A stretch of DNA of 13,786 bases. Origin: an uncultured Clostridia bacterium (GTDB lineage: Bacteria; Bacillota; Clostridia; Oscillospirales; CAG-272). Below are positions 7,278-13,242 of this stretch, in pieces. Where the stretch lies: positions 1 through 13,786 of the forward strand of contig CAMGRB010000011.1 of NCBI GenBank assembly GCA_946061315.1, read 5' to 3'. The notes below the pieces were generated by a model. The model ran no database searches. It worked only from the letters and a program-made list of their open reading frames with translations, and was not told the origin of the DNA. The position numbers were made by a program, and so were the translations under genes. Each line of letters starts with the position of its first letter. The first letter of the stretch is position 1.

Positions 7278-9485
7278 TTATCCGTTTGTTTTAGGCAACA
7301 TTATAAGCGTAGCAAGCGTCAAAATAACGACGCCGATAAGATAGAGGGCAACTATCAGACCCGAAGCCATAAAAGGTATCTTGCCGAATACCAAAAGCCC
7401 GATAAGCGATGCGCCGAGCACCGCCGCAATGCACTTTATTGCCTTTATTACCTTTCTTATGCCGACTATTCTCTTGCAGACGGGTATCGCTTTGAGAAGC
7501 GACCTTGAAACTCCCTTGGAAACTATTTTGCCGTCCGATTTTTCAACGGTTTTCGGTATATCTTCCTCGGAGGTGAGCTTTATAACTCTCAAATCGTCCT
7601 TTTTGAAGTTAGTCTGCCTTTTTATAATCTCGTTGTTTATGTTGGGGTCAAACGTCCTTATACCGACGCCCGTTGAAGTCTTTGAAAGATATTTTACGGT
7701 TTTGACAAACTCCTCGTCTATTTTGTACTTTATATACATTCTTGCGCAAAGCTTGCCGTTGCACGCCATATACATAACGGAAACGTCGTCGCTCTCCTCT
7801 TTTTCGGGACCGACTTCTATGCCCTGCGAGCTCATGCCGTATCTGTCGGCGAAAATAATCGTGTCGTTATCTACCTTGACGCACAGATAGCTCCTGCCCG
7901 AGCATACGTATTTTGCCCTCTGGCTCTTTGACATTGCGTCCTTTGTGGCAACGTCGAAAACGTCGGATAGCGGTCCGCCGACAACGCTGAAGCCGCTTGC
8001 CGCATAATAGAGGACCTTTTCAAGCTTGTAGTCGTTATATACGTTGAGATTCTGAAGTTTTACGTTATAAGGCGGAAATGCAGTCGTATCATTTACGGAA
8101 ATTATATCCGCCTTTGCAAATTCTTCAACTGCCTCCTCGCCGATTATTGATACCTCGTCATCAAAAAGCCTTTTATTTCCGAGGAAAAACGGAAAACTGT
8201 ACATAAAGAGTATTCCGACGGGAAGCATAAGCACTACTCCCGTGTACCATACCGACAAAGAATTATAAAAGCCGAATGATCTGAAAAGCGATATAACGGC
8301 GAAAACCGCGGGGACAAGCGTTGAAAACGCAAAGCATACTTCAAGGTATTTATGAATATCCACAACGGAATTGGTATTCGTAAAATAGTTCTTCACAAAT
8401 CCCACCTTGTCAACACGGGCAATATTTCCGTTAAAGTCACAGGAGGTTGTCGAAAAGGTTTCCTGCTCGGGCTCGGACTCACCCTTTGGGACGCTCGTCA
8501 ATATAAACTTCGTGTCCTTGGAGGAAACAACGCTGAAGCCGTATTTTTCCCTGACAACGTTTATATAGGAAAAGATTATCGAGCAAAGAACAATAAATGC
8601 GGCAGGGAGATTGCAAAGCCTCGGGGTTACTCCGAACGATATGCATATGAGCGTTATCAGAGAATAAATTACTCCGTTTGCGGCGGCAACCACCGCCACC
8701 GATTCGGGAATATAATTCCTTGCAAATATAGATCTTGCTCCATGGTACATCTGTTCATATGCGCATGCAATACAAAGTCCAAAGAACAAAAAGTCGGCAA
8801 AAAAGTGAACGTACGGGTGCTCTGCGACATTAAGTATCCCTGTGAGGTTGCCGCCGAAAATGCCGAGATTTTCAATGAGCAGAATAAAGAACGTAAAGAA
8901 CGAAGCCATAATTATTTTCGTCTTCATATTTCTCTTTGCGTATTTGTACATTCCTATTATTTCTTTTCTCTGCTGACGGTCCGTATATTCGTAGTAGTCG
9001 GAGCGTATATCGCCCTGCATCGTTTCTATATCCGCAGTCGGTTGATTTGAGCCTTCGTCTATGTTCAGAGTTCTGTCCTGCGAGTCGCCTATACCGAACG
9101 CAACCATAAACTGATGGTCCGTCTGCGACGTGCTCGCATACGTATCGTCAAGCTTGATATTTTCTCCGTCGTCCTTCTCCTCGCTCTCATGTGCCCATCC
9201 GACAACGTCGTCTGCTGTCCTTGAGTTTTCAAGCTGACCCGTTACCCTTTTGAAGATTTCTTCATTAGGCGACACAAGCTCTATATCGTCGTCAAGCTCC
9301 TGCTCCGAAGAAAAGATCTCTCCGTCAATTTTCATATTTTCCAAAGGTGCCGAACGCGGTGCCCTCGGCGCGCTCTTTTGCTCGGGCGCGCTCTCGGTAT
9401 GCGAAAAAGCTTTGTCGCCCTCTCCGTCATCGCTTGGCAAAGGAGTTTCTATATTCATTTTTATCTGATCGTATTTTTCTTCCAT
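7278..9485 (-). CDS. Degenerate P-type ATPase-like membrane protein (predicted pseudoenzyme)
   Basis: This protein has 735 residues. Residues 1-185 are polar, acidic and low-complexity. Eight hydrophobic segments follow, arranged 4 + 2 + 2 (about 190-209, 226-244, 263-285, 292-310; 381-402, 411-434; 684-703, 706-730), the layout of P1B-type metal ATPases. Soluble parts align by eye: 333-360 recalls the end of an actuator domain (KGESEP where TGES-P is expected, then FNGNIARVDKVG). GEEAVEEFAKADIISV at 449-464 precedes the site where DKTGT should be, but the sequence there is NDTTAF. GGPLSDVF at 503-510 sits where the N-domain HP motif lies, and NGKLCARMYI with GIRTFDPN (608-615) sits where the TGDN hinge lies. 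The membrane CPC is FPF (431-433), and no GDGxND is seen. ATP-driven transport therefore seems impossible. A structural, sensing or regulatory role is inference. An AGAGGT ribosome site precedes the start. The gene is 33 bases after rlmB and 1 base before the radical SAM gene. Confidence 0.72.
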   Translation of the reverse strand: MEEKYDQIKMNIETPLPSDDGEGDKAFSHTESAPEQKSAPRAPRSAPLENMKIDGEIFSSEQELDDDIELVSPNEEIFKRVTGQLENSRTADDVVGWAHESEEKDDGENIKLDDTYASTSQTDHQFMVAFGIGDSQDRTLNIDEGSNQPTADIETMQGDIRSDYYEYTDRQQRKEIIGMYKYAKRNMKTKIIMASFFTFFILLIENLGIFGGNLTGILNVAEHPYVHFFADFLFFGLCIACAYEQMYHGARSIFARNYIPESVAVVAAANGVIYSLITLICISFGVTPRLCNLPAAFIVLCSIIFSYINVVREKYGFSVVSSKDTKFILTSVPKGESEPEQETFSTTSCDFNGNIARVDKVGFVKNYFTNTNSVVDIHKYLEVCFAFSTLVPAVFAVISLFRSFGFYNSLSVWYTGVVLMLPVGILFMYSFPFFLGNKRLFDDEVSIIGEEAVEEFAKADIISVNDTTAFPPYNVKLQNLNVYNDYKLEKVLYYAASGFSVVGGPLSDVFDVATKDAMSKSQRAKYVCSGRSYLCVKVDNDTIIFADRYGMSSQGIEVGPEKEESDDVSVMYMACNGKLCARMYIKYKIDEEFVKTVKYLSKTSTGVGIRTFDPNINNEIIKRQTNFKKDDLRVIKLTSEEDIPKTVEKSDGKIVSKGVSRSLLKAIPVCKRIVGIRKVIKAIKCIAAVLGASLIGLLVFGKIPFMASGLIVALYLIGVVILTLATLIMLPKTNG

Positions 9486-9518
9486 AGCAATACCTCTGTA
9501 AAATTAAAAACACAAAAA

Positions 9519-10352
9519 TTACTCACGTTGCATTCTCGCGGCATGGCAAAGAATTACGGACGCCGCCGTCGATACGTTGAGGGAATTTACCCGGCCGTAC
9601 ATAGGTATGGAAACGGTAAAATCGCTCCTCTCCTTTATAAGCCTGCCGACCCCGTTGCCCTCCGAGCCGAGAATTATGGCTGCGGGACAGTTGAAATCGG
9701 TTTCGTAATACGGATCTCCGCCCGCCTCGCAGGCGAATATCCAAAGACCTTTTTCTTTCAGGTACTCTATCGTCGTTGCAATATTGGACACTTTTGCCAC
9801 CGCCATATACTCTATGGCTCCGGCGGAGGACTTATAGACCGCGGGGGTGATGCCTACCGCGTGCCTTTTCGGGATTATGATGCCGTGGGCGCCGGCACAT
9901 TCGGCACATCTTATGAGCGCGCCGAGGTTATGAGGGTCCTCTATGGAATCGGCAATAACTATAAGAGGTTTTTCGCCTCTCTCTTTGGCGATTGAAAGTA
10001 TATCGTCAACACTTACGTATTCCTTCATTGACGCCATAGCGACAATTCCCTGATGGTTTGCCCCGCCCGATATGAAATCAAGCTTGGAAAGCTCCGACTC
10101 GACAACGGGAATACCTCTTTCTATCGCTTTTGCGACAAGCACGGTAACCGAGCCCTCGCGCTCTCCCTTTCTTACGTAAATCTTGTCTATTGCCCGCCCG
10201 GATTTCAAAAGCTCCGAAACGGCGTTTCTGCCTATGACTATGCCCGACTGTTCTTCGCCGTTTTGCCCTGAATCCCTTGTGCCTTTGTCACAGTATTTTT
10301 CCGGTGTTTTACCCGAATTTCTTTTTTCGTGTCCGTATTTTTTGTTGTTCAA
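9519..10352 (-). CDS. rlmB: 23S rRNA (guanosine-2'-O-)-methyltransferase RlmB, TrmH/SpoU family
   Basis: This is a SPOUT-class methyltransferase that puts a 2'-O-methyl group on a guanosine of the 23S rRNA peptidyl-transferase loop (G2251 in E. coli numbering), using S-adenosylmethionine. With the TTG start at 10352 it has 277 residues. Residues 1-35 are basic and polar, the substrate-binding domain starts at IVIGRNAVSELLKSG, and the SpoU core shows all three motifs: DPHNLGALIR (N142 to R148), LGSEGNGVG (228-236) and IPMYGRVNSLNVSTAASV (249 onward). The TTG at 10352 has GAGGAA six bases upstream and leaves a leader of about 30 bases after the predicted promoter. A TTG at 10370 lacks such a site. 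The specificity call (RlmB rather than another TrmH-like enzyme) rests on overall similarity. It is the first gene of the cluster continuing to 4761. Confidence 0.9.
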   Translation of the reverse strand: MNNKKYGHEKRNSGKTPEKYCDKGTRDSGQNGEEQSGIVIGRNAVSELLKSGRAIDKIYVRKGEREGSVTVLVAKAIERGIPVVESELSKLDFISGGANHQGIVAMASMKEYVSVDDILSIAKERGEKPLIVIADSIEDPHNLGALIRCAECAGAHGIIIPKRHAVGITPAVYKSSAGAIEYMAVAKVSNIATTIEYLKEKGLWIFACEAGGDPYYETDFNCPAAIILGSEGNGVGRLIKERSDFTVSIPMYGRVNSLNVSTAASVILCHAARMQRE

Positions 10353-10358
10353 AACTCT

Positions 10359-10364
10359 TTCCTC
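10359..10364 (-). promoter_or_regulatory. Ribosome-binding site deciding the rlmB TTG start
   Basis: On the minus strand GAGGAA lies six bases before TTG at 10352-10350. The earlier in-frame TTG at 10370 would place this sequence inside the coding region and has no ribosome site of its own. The later TTG is therefore preferred. Confidence 0.6.
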
Positions 10365-10388
10365 ACGCAAAATTATATATACATAGTT

Positions 10389-10417
10389 ATTTTATCATAT
10401 AATATTCGGTTTGTACA
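10389..10417 (-). promoter_or_regulatory. Predicted sigma-A-type promoter for rlmB cluster
   Basis: On the minus strand a -35 TGTACA (10412-10417) and a -10 TAAAAT (10389-10394) are separated by exactly 17 bases. The -10 matches five of six consensus bases and the -35 four of six. It lies just after the terminator of the preceding unit and about 40 bases before the rlmB TTG start. Position supports it more than the -35 does. Confidence 0.55.
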
Positions 10418-10429
10418 GAGTATTTTTTG

Positions 10430-10470
10430 AAAAAACAAAAAAATAAGTCCCTACAAAAGTAAAGACTTAT
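10430..10470 (-). terminator. Intrinsic terminator of the sigma factor / zinc-ribbon unit
   Basis: Read on the minus strand, 10470 to 10443 forms a 12-base-pair hairpin: ATAAGTCTTTAC, loop TTTT, GTAGGGACTTAT, including two G-T wobble pairs. It is followed by TTTTTT, G, TTTTTT. The stem is A/T-rich but long, and the T tract is strong. It lies 57 bases after the zinc-ribbon gene stop. Confidence 0.85.
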
Positions 10471-10526
10471 CTTTTCGTCAAATCCTAAATCTCATCTATT
10501 ACGGGGTACATACCCGAAAATTCAAA

Positions 10527-10802
10527 TTAGTGATTCTTCATTTCTGCGAAGCACTCGCTGCAGTATACAGGTCTGTCGCTTGACGGCTCGAAAGGAACCT
10601 TTGCTTCTTTTCCGCATTTTGCGCAAACGGTAGTGAACATTTCTCTGGGTGCTTTTGCCGCATTCTTCTTTGCATCTCTGCAAGCCTTACATCTCTGGGG
10701 CTCGTTCTGGAATCCCTTTTCCTGATAGAATTCCTGCTCGCCTGCGGTGAAAACAAACTCTTGTCCGCAATCCTTGCACTTCAATGTCTTGTCCTGGAAC
10801 AT
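10527..10802 (-). CDS. Small double zinc-ribbon protein
   Basis: This 91-residue cytoplasmic protein has two four-cysteine zinc sites. The first uses C9, C12 (CKDC), C38 and C41 (CKAC) around the segment GEQEFYQEKGFQNEPQRC, a known bacterial zinc-ribbon family (zf-trcl type). The second uses C60, C63 (CAKC), C81 and C84 (CSEC) around VPFEPSSDRPVYC, the C-terminal CxxC-CxxC type often found with the first in Clostridia and related phyla. The linker 43-54 is basic and alanine-rich. Function is unknown; nucleic-acid or ribosome binding is plausible for such a basic zinc ribbon but not shown. The ATG is preceded by GAGGAG at seven bases. It lies 44 bases after the sigma factor gene and shares its promoter, and a strong terminator follows. 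Confidence 0.88.
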   Translation of the reverse strand: MFQDKTLKCKDCGQEFVFTAGEQEFYQEKGFQNEPQRCKACRDAKKNAAKAPREMFTTVCAKCGKEAKVPFEPSSDRPVYCSECFAEMKNH

Positions 10803-10846
10803 CTCAACTCTCCTCGTTTAGGTTAAAAATTTATACAAAGCATACG

Positions 10847-11401
10847 CTAAGTATCGTCTTTTACAGTCCGTTTAAGTTTCGATTTAATACGGTAAATCGC
10901 ATTGTTTACGGACTTTTCGCTCTTTCCCGTGCGCCCCGATATTTCCTTTGCCCTCAGCCCCTCGGCATAAAGCGCAAATATCTTTTTTTCGTAAGGTGAA
11001 AGCTTATCGTCTGCAAGCTTCATCATTTTTTCGCCAAGCTCTTTTTTAAGTACGTTTTCTTGCAGACTGTCGTCACTGTACTCTTTACCAAGCTCGCTCT
11101 TTCTTCTTTTTTTGGAATTGAGCATGCGGATACAGGAAATCAGACGGTTTCTTATACACACCTTGGCATATGCTCCGAACGAAACGTTTTTTTCGAGCGC
11201 ATCATAAGTCATGGTAGCTTTATAAAAAGCCATTTTGGCTTCCTGAAGAAAGTCCTCGTTCTCCGTGCCGTGGGACTGACACATATCGGAATACTTTCGG
11301 GACATACTATTTATTAAACCCGCATACTTTTTGCAGATTTTTTCAAACGCTTCCCCGTTACCGTTTTTCGCTTCCGCTATAAGCTCATTTATCTCGTCCA
11401 T
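10847..11401 (-). CDS. Sigma-70 family RNA polymerase sigma factor, SigH-like
   Basis: This 184-residue sigma factor contains only regions 2 and 4. Region 2 spans about residues 18-97: FEKICKKYAGLINSMSRKY, then EDFLQEAKMAFYKA, then VSFGAYAKVCIRNRLISCIR. After a short, charged linker, region 4 spans about 134-178 (LSPYEKKIFALYAEGLRAKEISGRTGKS, then the helix KSVNNAIYRIKSKLKR). The region 4 helix resembles that of SigH (Spo0H), the stationary-phase and early sporulation sigma factor. The protein is somewhat shorter than typical SigH (around 210-220 residues) and is not followed by the rpmG-secE-nusG genes often seen next to sigH. I therefore give no symbol; it may be sigH of this lineage or a related sigma factor. 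GGAG lies five bases before the ATG. Its own promoter (11431-11458) has perfect consensus hexamers, so transcription probably depends on the housekeeping sigma factor. Confidence 0.85.
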   Translation of the reverse strand: MDEINELIAEAKNGNGEAFEKICKKYAGLINSMSRKYSDMCQSHGTENEDFLQEAKMAFYKATMTYDALEKNVSFGAYAKVCIRNRLISCIRMLNSKKRRKSELGKEYSDDSLQENVLKKELGEKMMKLADDKLSPYEKKIFALYAEGLRAKEISGRTGKSEKSVNNAIYRIKSKLKRTVKDDT

Positions 11402-11430
11402 AGCACTCCAAAAATCAATATCTATTTTCC

Positions 11431-11458
11431 ATTATAATACTTTTTTTAGATTTGTCAA
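11431..11458 (-). promoter_or_regulatory. Consensus sigma-A promoter of the sigma factor gene
   Basis: On the minus strand TTGACA (11458-11453) and TATAAT (11436-11431) are both perfect, with a 16-base A/T-rich spacer. The -10 ends about 29 bases before the ATG at 11401. This is the clearest promoter in the window. Confidence 0.9.
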
Positions 11459-11547
11459 GAGTTTTTTTATATTTTTTAGATTTTTGCCTTATTTTTTGAT
11501 TGATTTTTGTACAACTTCGACAAAATCAAACAAAACTTTTGTAAATC

Positions 11548-12099
11548 CTACTCAAATATGTAGTTCCTCTCGCCCGAAACGAGAGCAAGCGTTCCCTGAA
11601 AAACTATCTCGGGACGGTGCCTGAAATTGTGAAGCATTCTCTCGGCTTCTATTTTGGTATCGACCTCGATGTTTATATCGAGCACAAGCGTTTTGTGCTC
11701 GGTTATCTCACAATGCACGTAGTATTTCCCGTTTTCGCGCTGCTTTGCATAACAGTCGATATCGGCGCCTCTTTTCTGAAAAGAAAGATGACGTATAGCG
11801 CTCCTGTAGCTCGCTTCCTTTATAACGGACGGCAGCGTATCGTTAAGCCCCTCCGCTATTCTCTTGCCCGTTTCCGAAACGACGTAAAGACTCTCGCCCC
11901 TTTCGTCCTTTCCTTCCTCGACAACGTGCCCCGCGTCAATTAGCTTTGTAAAGCACTCCGCACATTCAAAATAGCTGACTATATTTTCCTGATAGAGTAT
12001 CCCGCAAACGTCGTTTAGCTTTAAGGGATACCCGATTCTCTCCATAAGGTACAAAATAAAAACCTTTATTTCGTTTGGGTCTTTCATCGGTATTTCCAT
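11548..12099 (-). CDS. DUF4364 family protein (winged-helix-like regulator)
   Basis: This 183-residue protein is recognised as the DUF4364 family of Clostridia. Its N-terminal part resembles a winged-helix DNA-binding domain (residues about 8-75: IKVFILYLMERIGYPLKLND, then AECFTKLIDAGHVVEE and YVVSETGKRIAEGL). The C-terminal part (ENGKYYVHCEITEHKTLVLDI and on) is an alpha/beta domain of unknown role. The ATG at 12099 is preceded by AAGGAG at ten bases. A TTG at 12108 is in frame, but that ribosome site would abut it, so ATG is preferred. It is transcribed away from gpr, from a promoter at 12134-12162. Function is unknown; the fold suggests transcriptional regulation. No clear terminator follows before the sigma factor promoter. 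Confidence 0.88.
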   Translation of the reverse strand: MEIPMKDPNEIKVFILYLMERIGYPLKLNDVCGILYQENIVSYFECAECFTKLIDAGHVVEEGKDERGESLYVVSETGKRIAEGLNDTLPSVIKEASYRSAIRHLSFQKRGADIDCYAKQRENGKYYVHCEITEHKTLVLDINIEVDTKIEAERMLHNFRHRPEIVFQGTLALVSGERNYIFE

Positions 12100-12133
12100 C
12101 TTTTTCAATCTCCTTGGTCTTTATACACACATT

Positions 12134-12162
12134 ATCATATCATATTTTTTCCGATTTATCAA
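12134..12162 (-). promoter_or_regulatory. Predicted sigma-A promoter of the DUF4364 gene
   Basis: On the minus strand TTGATA (12162-12157) and TATGAT (12139-12134) are separated by 17 bases. Each matches five of six consensus bases. The ribosome site and ATG of the DUF4364 gene follow about 25-35 bases downstream. It lies within the short divergent region shared with gpr. Confidence 0.72.
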
Positions 12163-12182
12163 CCTTTACATAAAAATATTTC

Positions 12183-12187
12183 GGAGG
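12183..12187 (+). promoter_or_regulatory. Ribosome-binding site deciding the gpr TTG start
   Basis: GGAGG lies eight bases before TTG at 12196. No in-frame ATG exists close by, and the family-typical RTDLA motif begins only six codons in, so the rare start codon is well supported. Confidence 0.85.
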
Positions 12188-12195
12188 TAAAAAAC

Positions 12196-13077
12196 TTGAA
12201 AAATTATGCAAGGACCGACCTTGCCTGCGAATCGGTGCCGAGTGGAATAAAAAAAGGAGTTTTTGACGGGGTTGGCATCGACCTTGACACGTGCGACGGC
12301 GTGGAGGTTATAAAAACCGAGGTTCTAAATGAAAAGGGCGAGGCGAAAACGGGCAGAAAAAAAGGTAAATATATAACGCTTTGTTGCGGCAAGGTGTGGA
12401 TGTACGGGGAGGAAGAAATATCAAAAATCAGACACGTCATCGTGCAAAACATAAAAAACGTCCTTGACGCAAGCGCCAAAGGTGCATCAAAAATCCTCGT
12501 TGCAGGTCTTGGCAACAGATTTATAACCGCGGACGCCCTGGGACCTCTTACCATTGACAAAATGACTGCCACGAGGCACATGAAGGACGTAAACAGACCC
12601 GTTTTTGACGCCATAGGCAGCTGTGAGCTTTCCCTTATCGCCCCGGGGGTTGTCGGGCAGACGGGTGTTGAAGCCTCCGATATTATATCGGGTATGGCAA
12701 AATGCACGGGCGCCGAATGTATAATAGTTATAGACGCGCTGGCGTCAAGAAGCACGGACCGCCTCTGCTCTACCGTGCAGATTTCGGACACGGGTATTCA
12801 CCCCGGCGCGGGCATCGGAAATTCAAGAAAGGAAATAAGCCAAAAAACGATGAACGTGCCCGTAATTTCGATAGGGGTGCCCACGGTTGTCGATTCCGCA
12901 ACAATGATTTACGACGCGCTTGAAAAAGCCGATCTGGGAAGCGTTTCAAAGGAGCTTGAGAGTGTGCTCTCAAACGGAAAGAGCTTCTTCGTTTCTCCCA
13001 AGGAGAGCGACATTGTGGTAAGTGCGATGTCGGAGCTTCTTGCCTCCGCAATAACGAGTGCCGTTGGCAACAAGTAA
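12196..13077 (+). CDS. gpr: Spore protease GPR (germination endopeptidase)
   Basis: GPR degrades small acid-soluble spore proteins early in germination and is made as a zymogen in the forespore. The 293-residue product shows the family motifs in order: RTDLA (6-10, the region of self-processing), GRKKGKYITL, VAGLGNRFITADALGP with D113, APGVVGQTGVEASDII, IIVIDALASRSTDRL with D180, QISDTGIHPGAGIGNSRKEIS and IGVPTVVDSATM. D113 and D180 correspond to the two essential aspartates reported for Bacillus GPR. The protein is shorter than Bacillus GPR (about 370), lacking much of the insert before the VSPKE segment, and its propeptide would be only about eight residues. It starts with TTG behind a strong GGAGG. 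Forespore expression is expected, but I could not find a convincing sigma-F/G promoter in the 96 bases upstream. The gene downstream may be spoIIP, its usual neighbour. Confidence 0.96.
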   Translation: MKNYARTDLACESVPSGIKKGVFDGVGIDLDTCDGVEVIKTEVLNEKGEAKTGRKKGKYITLCCGKVWMYGEEEISKIRHVIVQNIKNVLDASAKGASKILVAGLGNRFITADALGPLTIDKMTATRHMKDVNRPVFDAIGSCELSLIAPGVVGQTGVEASDIISGMAKCTGAECIIVIDALASRSTDRLCSTVQISDTGIHPGAGIGNSRKEISQKTMNVPVISIGVPTVVDSATMIYDALEKADLGSVSKELESVLSNGKSFFVSPKESDIVVSAMSELLASAITSAVGNK

Positions 13078-13139
13078 TTTTTTACTTCGATTTTTTATTT
13101 TATCGACACTTATGAGGGGTTTTTAATCTTTTATATCGC

Positions 13140-13227
13140 AATTTTTGATTTTGTTTAAGGAATTTTTTTATGAAGTAATATTTACCTCTTTTTTGCAATA
13201 TATTTTAGTAAAGACAAATCAAAAATT
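13140..13227 (+). repeat. Inverted repeat in the leader of the gene at 13243
   Basis: AATTTTTGATTTTGT (13140-13154) and ACAAATCAAAAATT (13214-13227) are complementary apart from one extra T, with a 59-base interval. The second arm ends one base before the CGGAGG ribosome site of the gene at 13243. The intergenic region 13078-13242 otherwise shows A/T-rich sequence with no clear terminator or promoter. Confidence 0.5.
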
Positions 13228-13242
13228 TCGGAGGTTATAATA

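Noticed and set aside
8352..9050. Long plus-strand open frame (232 codons) opposite the ATPase-like gene
   Set aside because: The minus-strand gene has a coherent membrane topology, ribosome site and operon spacing. The plus frame reads as a low-quality Cys/Arg/Tyr-rich product typical of a shadow.
7278..9485. Working metal-transport ATPase
   Set aside because: The phosphorylated aspartate motif, the TGDN hinge, GDGxND and the membrane CPC are all absent or altered, so active transport is not supported.
9378..9995. Plus-strand open frame (205 codons) across the start of the ATPase-like gene and the end of rlmB
   Set aside because: It is antisense to two supported genes and has no domain features.
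11480..11547. A/T-rich inverted repeat (TTGATTTTGT / ACAAAAATCAA on the minus strand) after the DUF4364 gene
   Set aside because: The stem is weak with a bulge and is not followed by a T tract on either strand, so it was not called as a terminator.
12109..12195. Sigma-F/sigma-G promoter upstream of gpr
   Set aside because: Expected from biology, but I found no pair of hexamers matching the known consensus at proper spacing in this A/T-rich region.
12204..12791. Long open frame antisense to gpr (195 codons)
   Set aside because: It lies fully inside gpr, which has all family motifs. The antisense product has no recognisable domain and no ribosome site that I can see.
13078..13139. Terminator after gpr (short TCGAT / ATCGA pairing)
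   Set aside because: Only five base pairs around a ten-base loop and no T run directly after it. gpr may be co-transcribed with the next gene.
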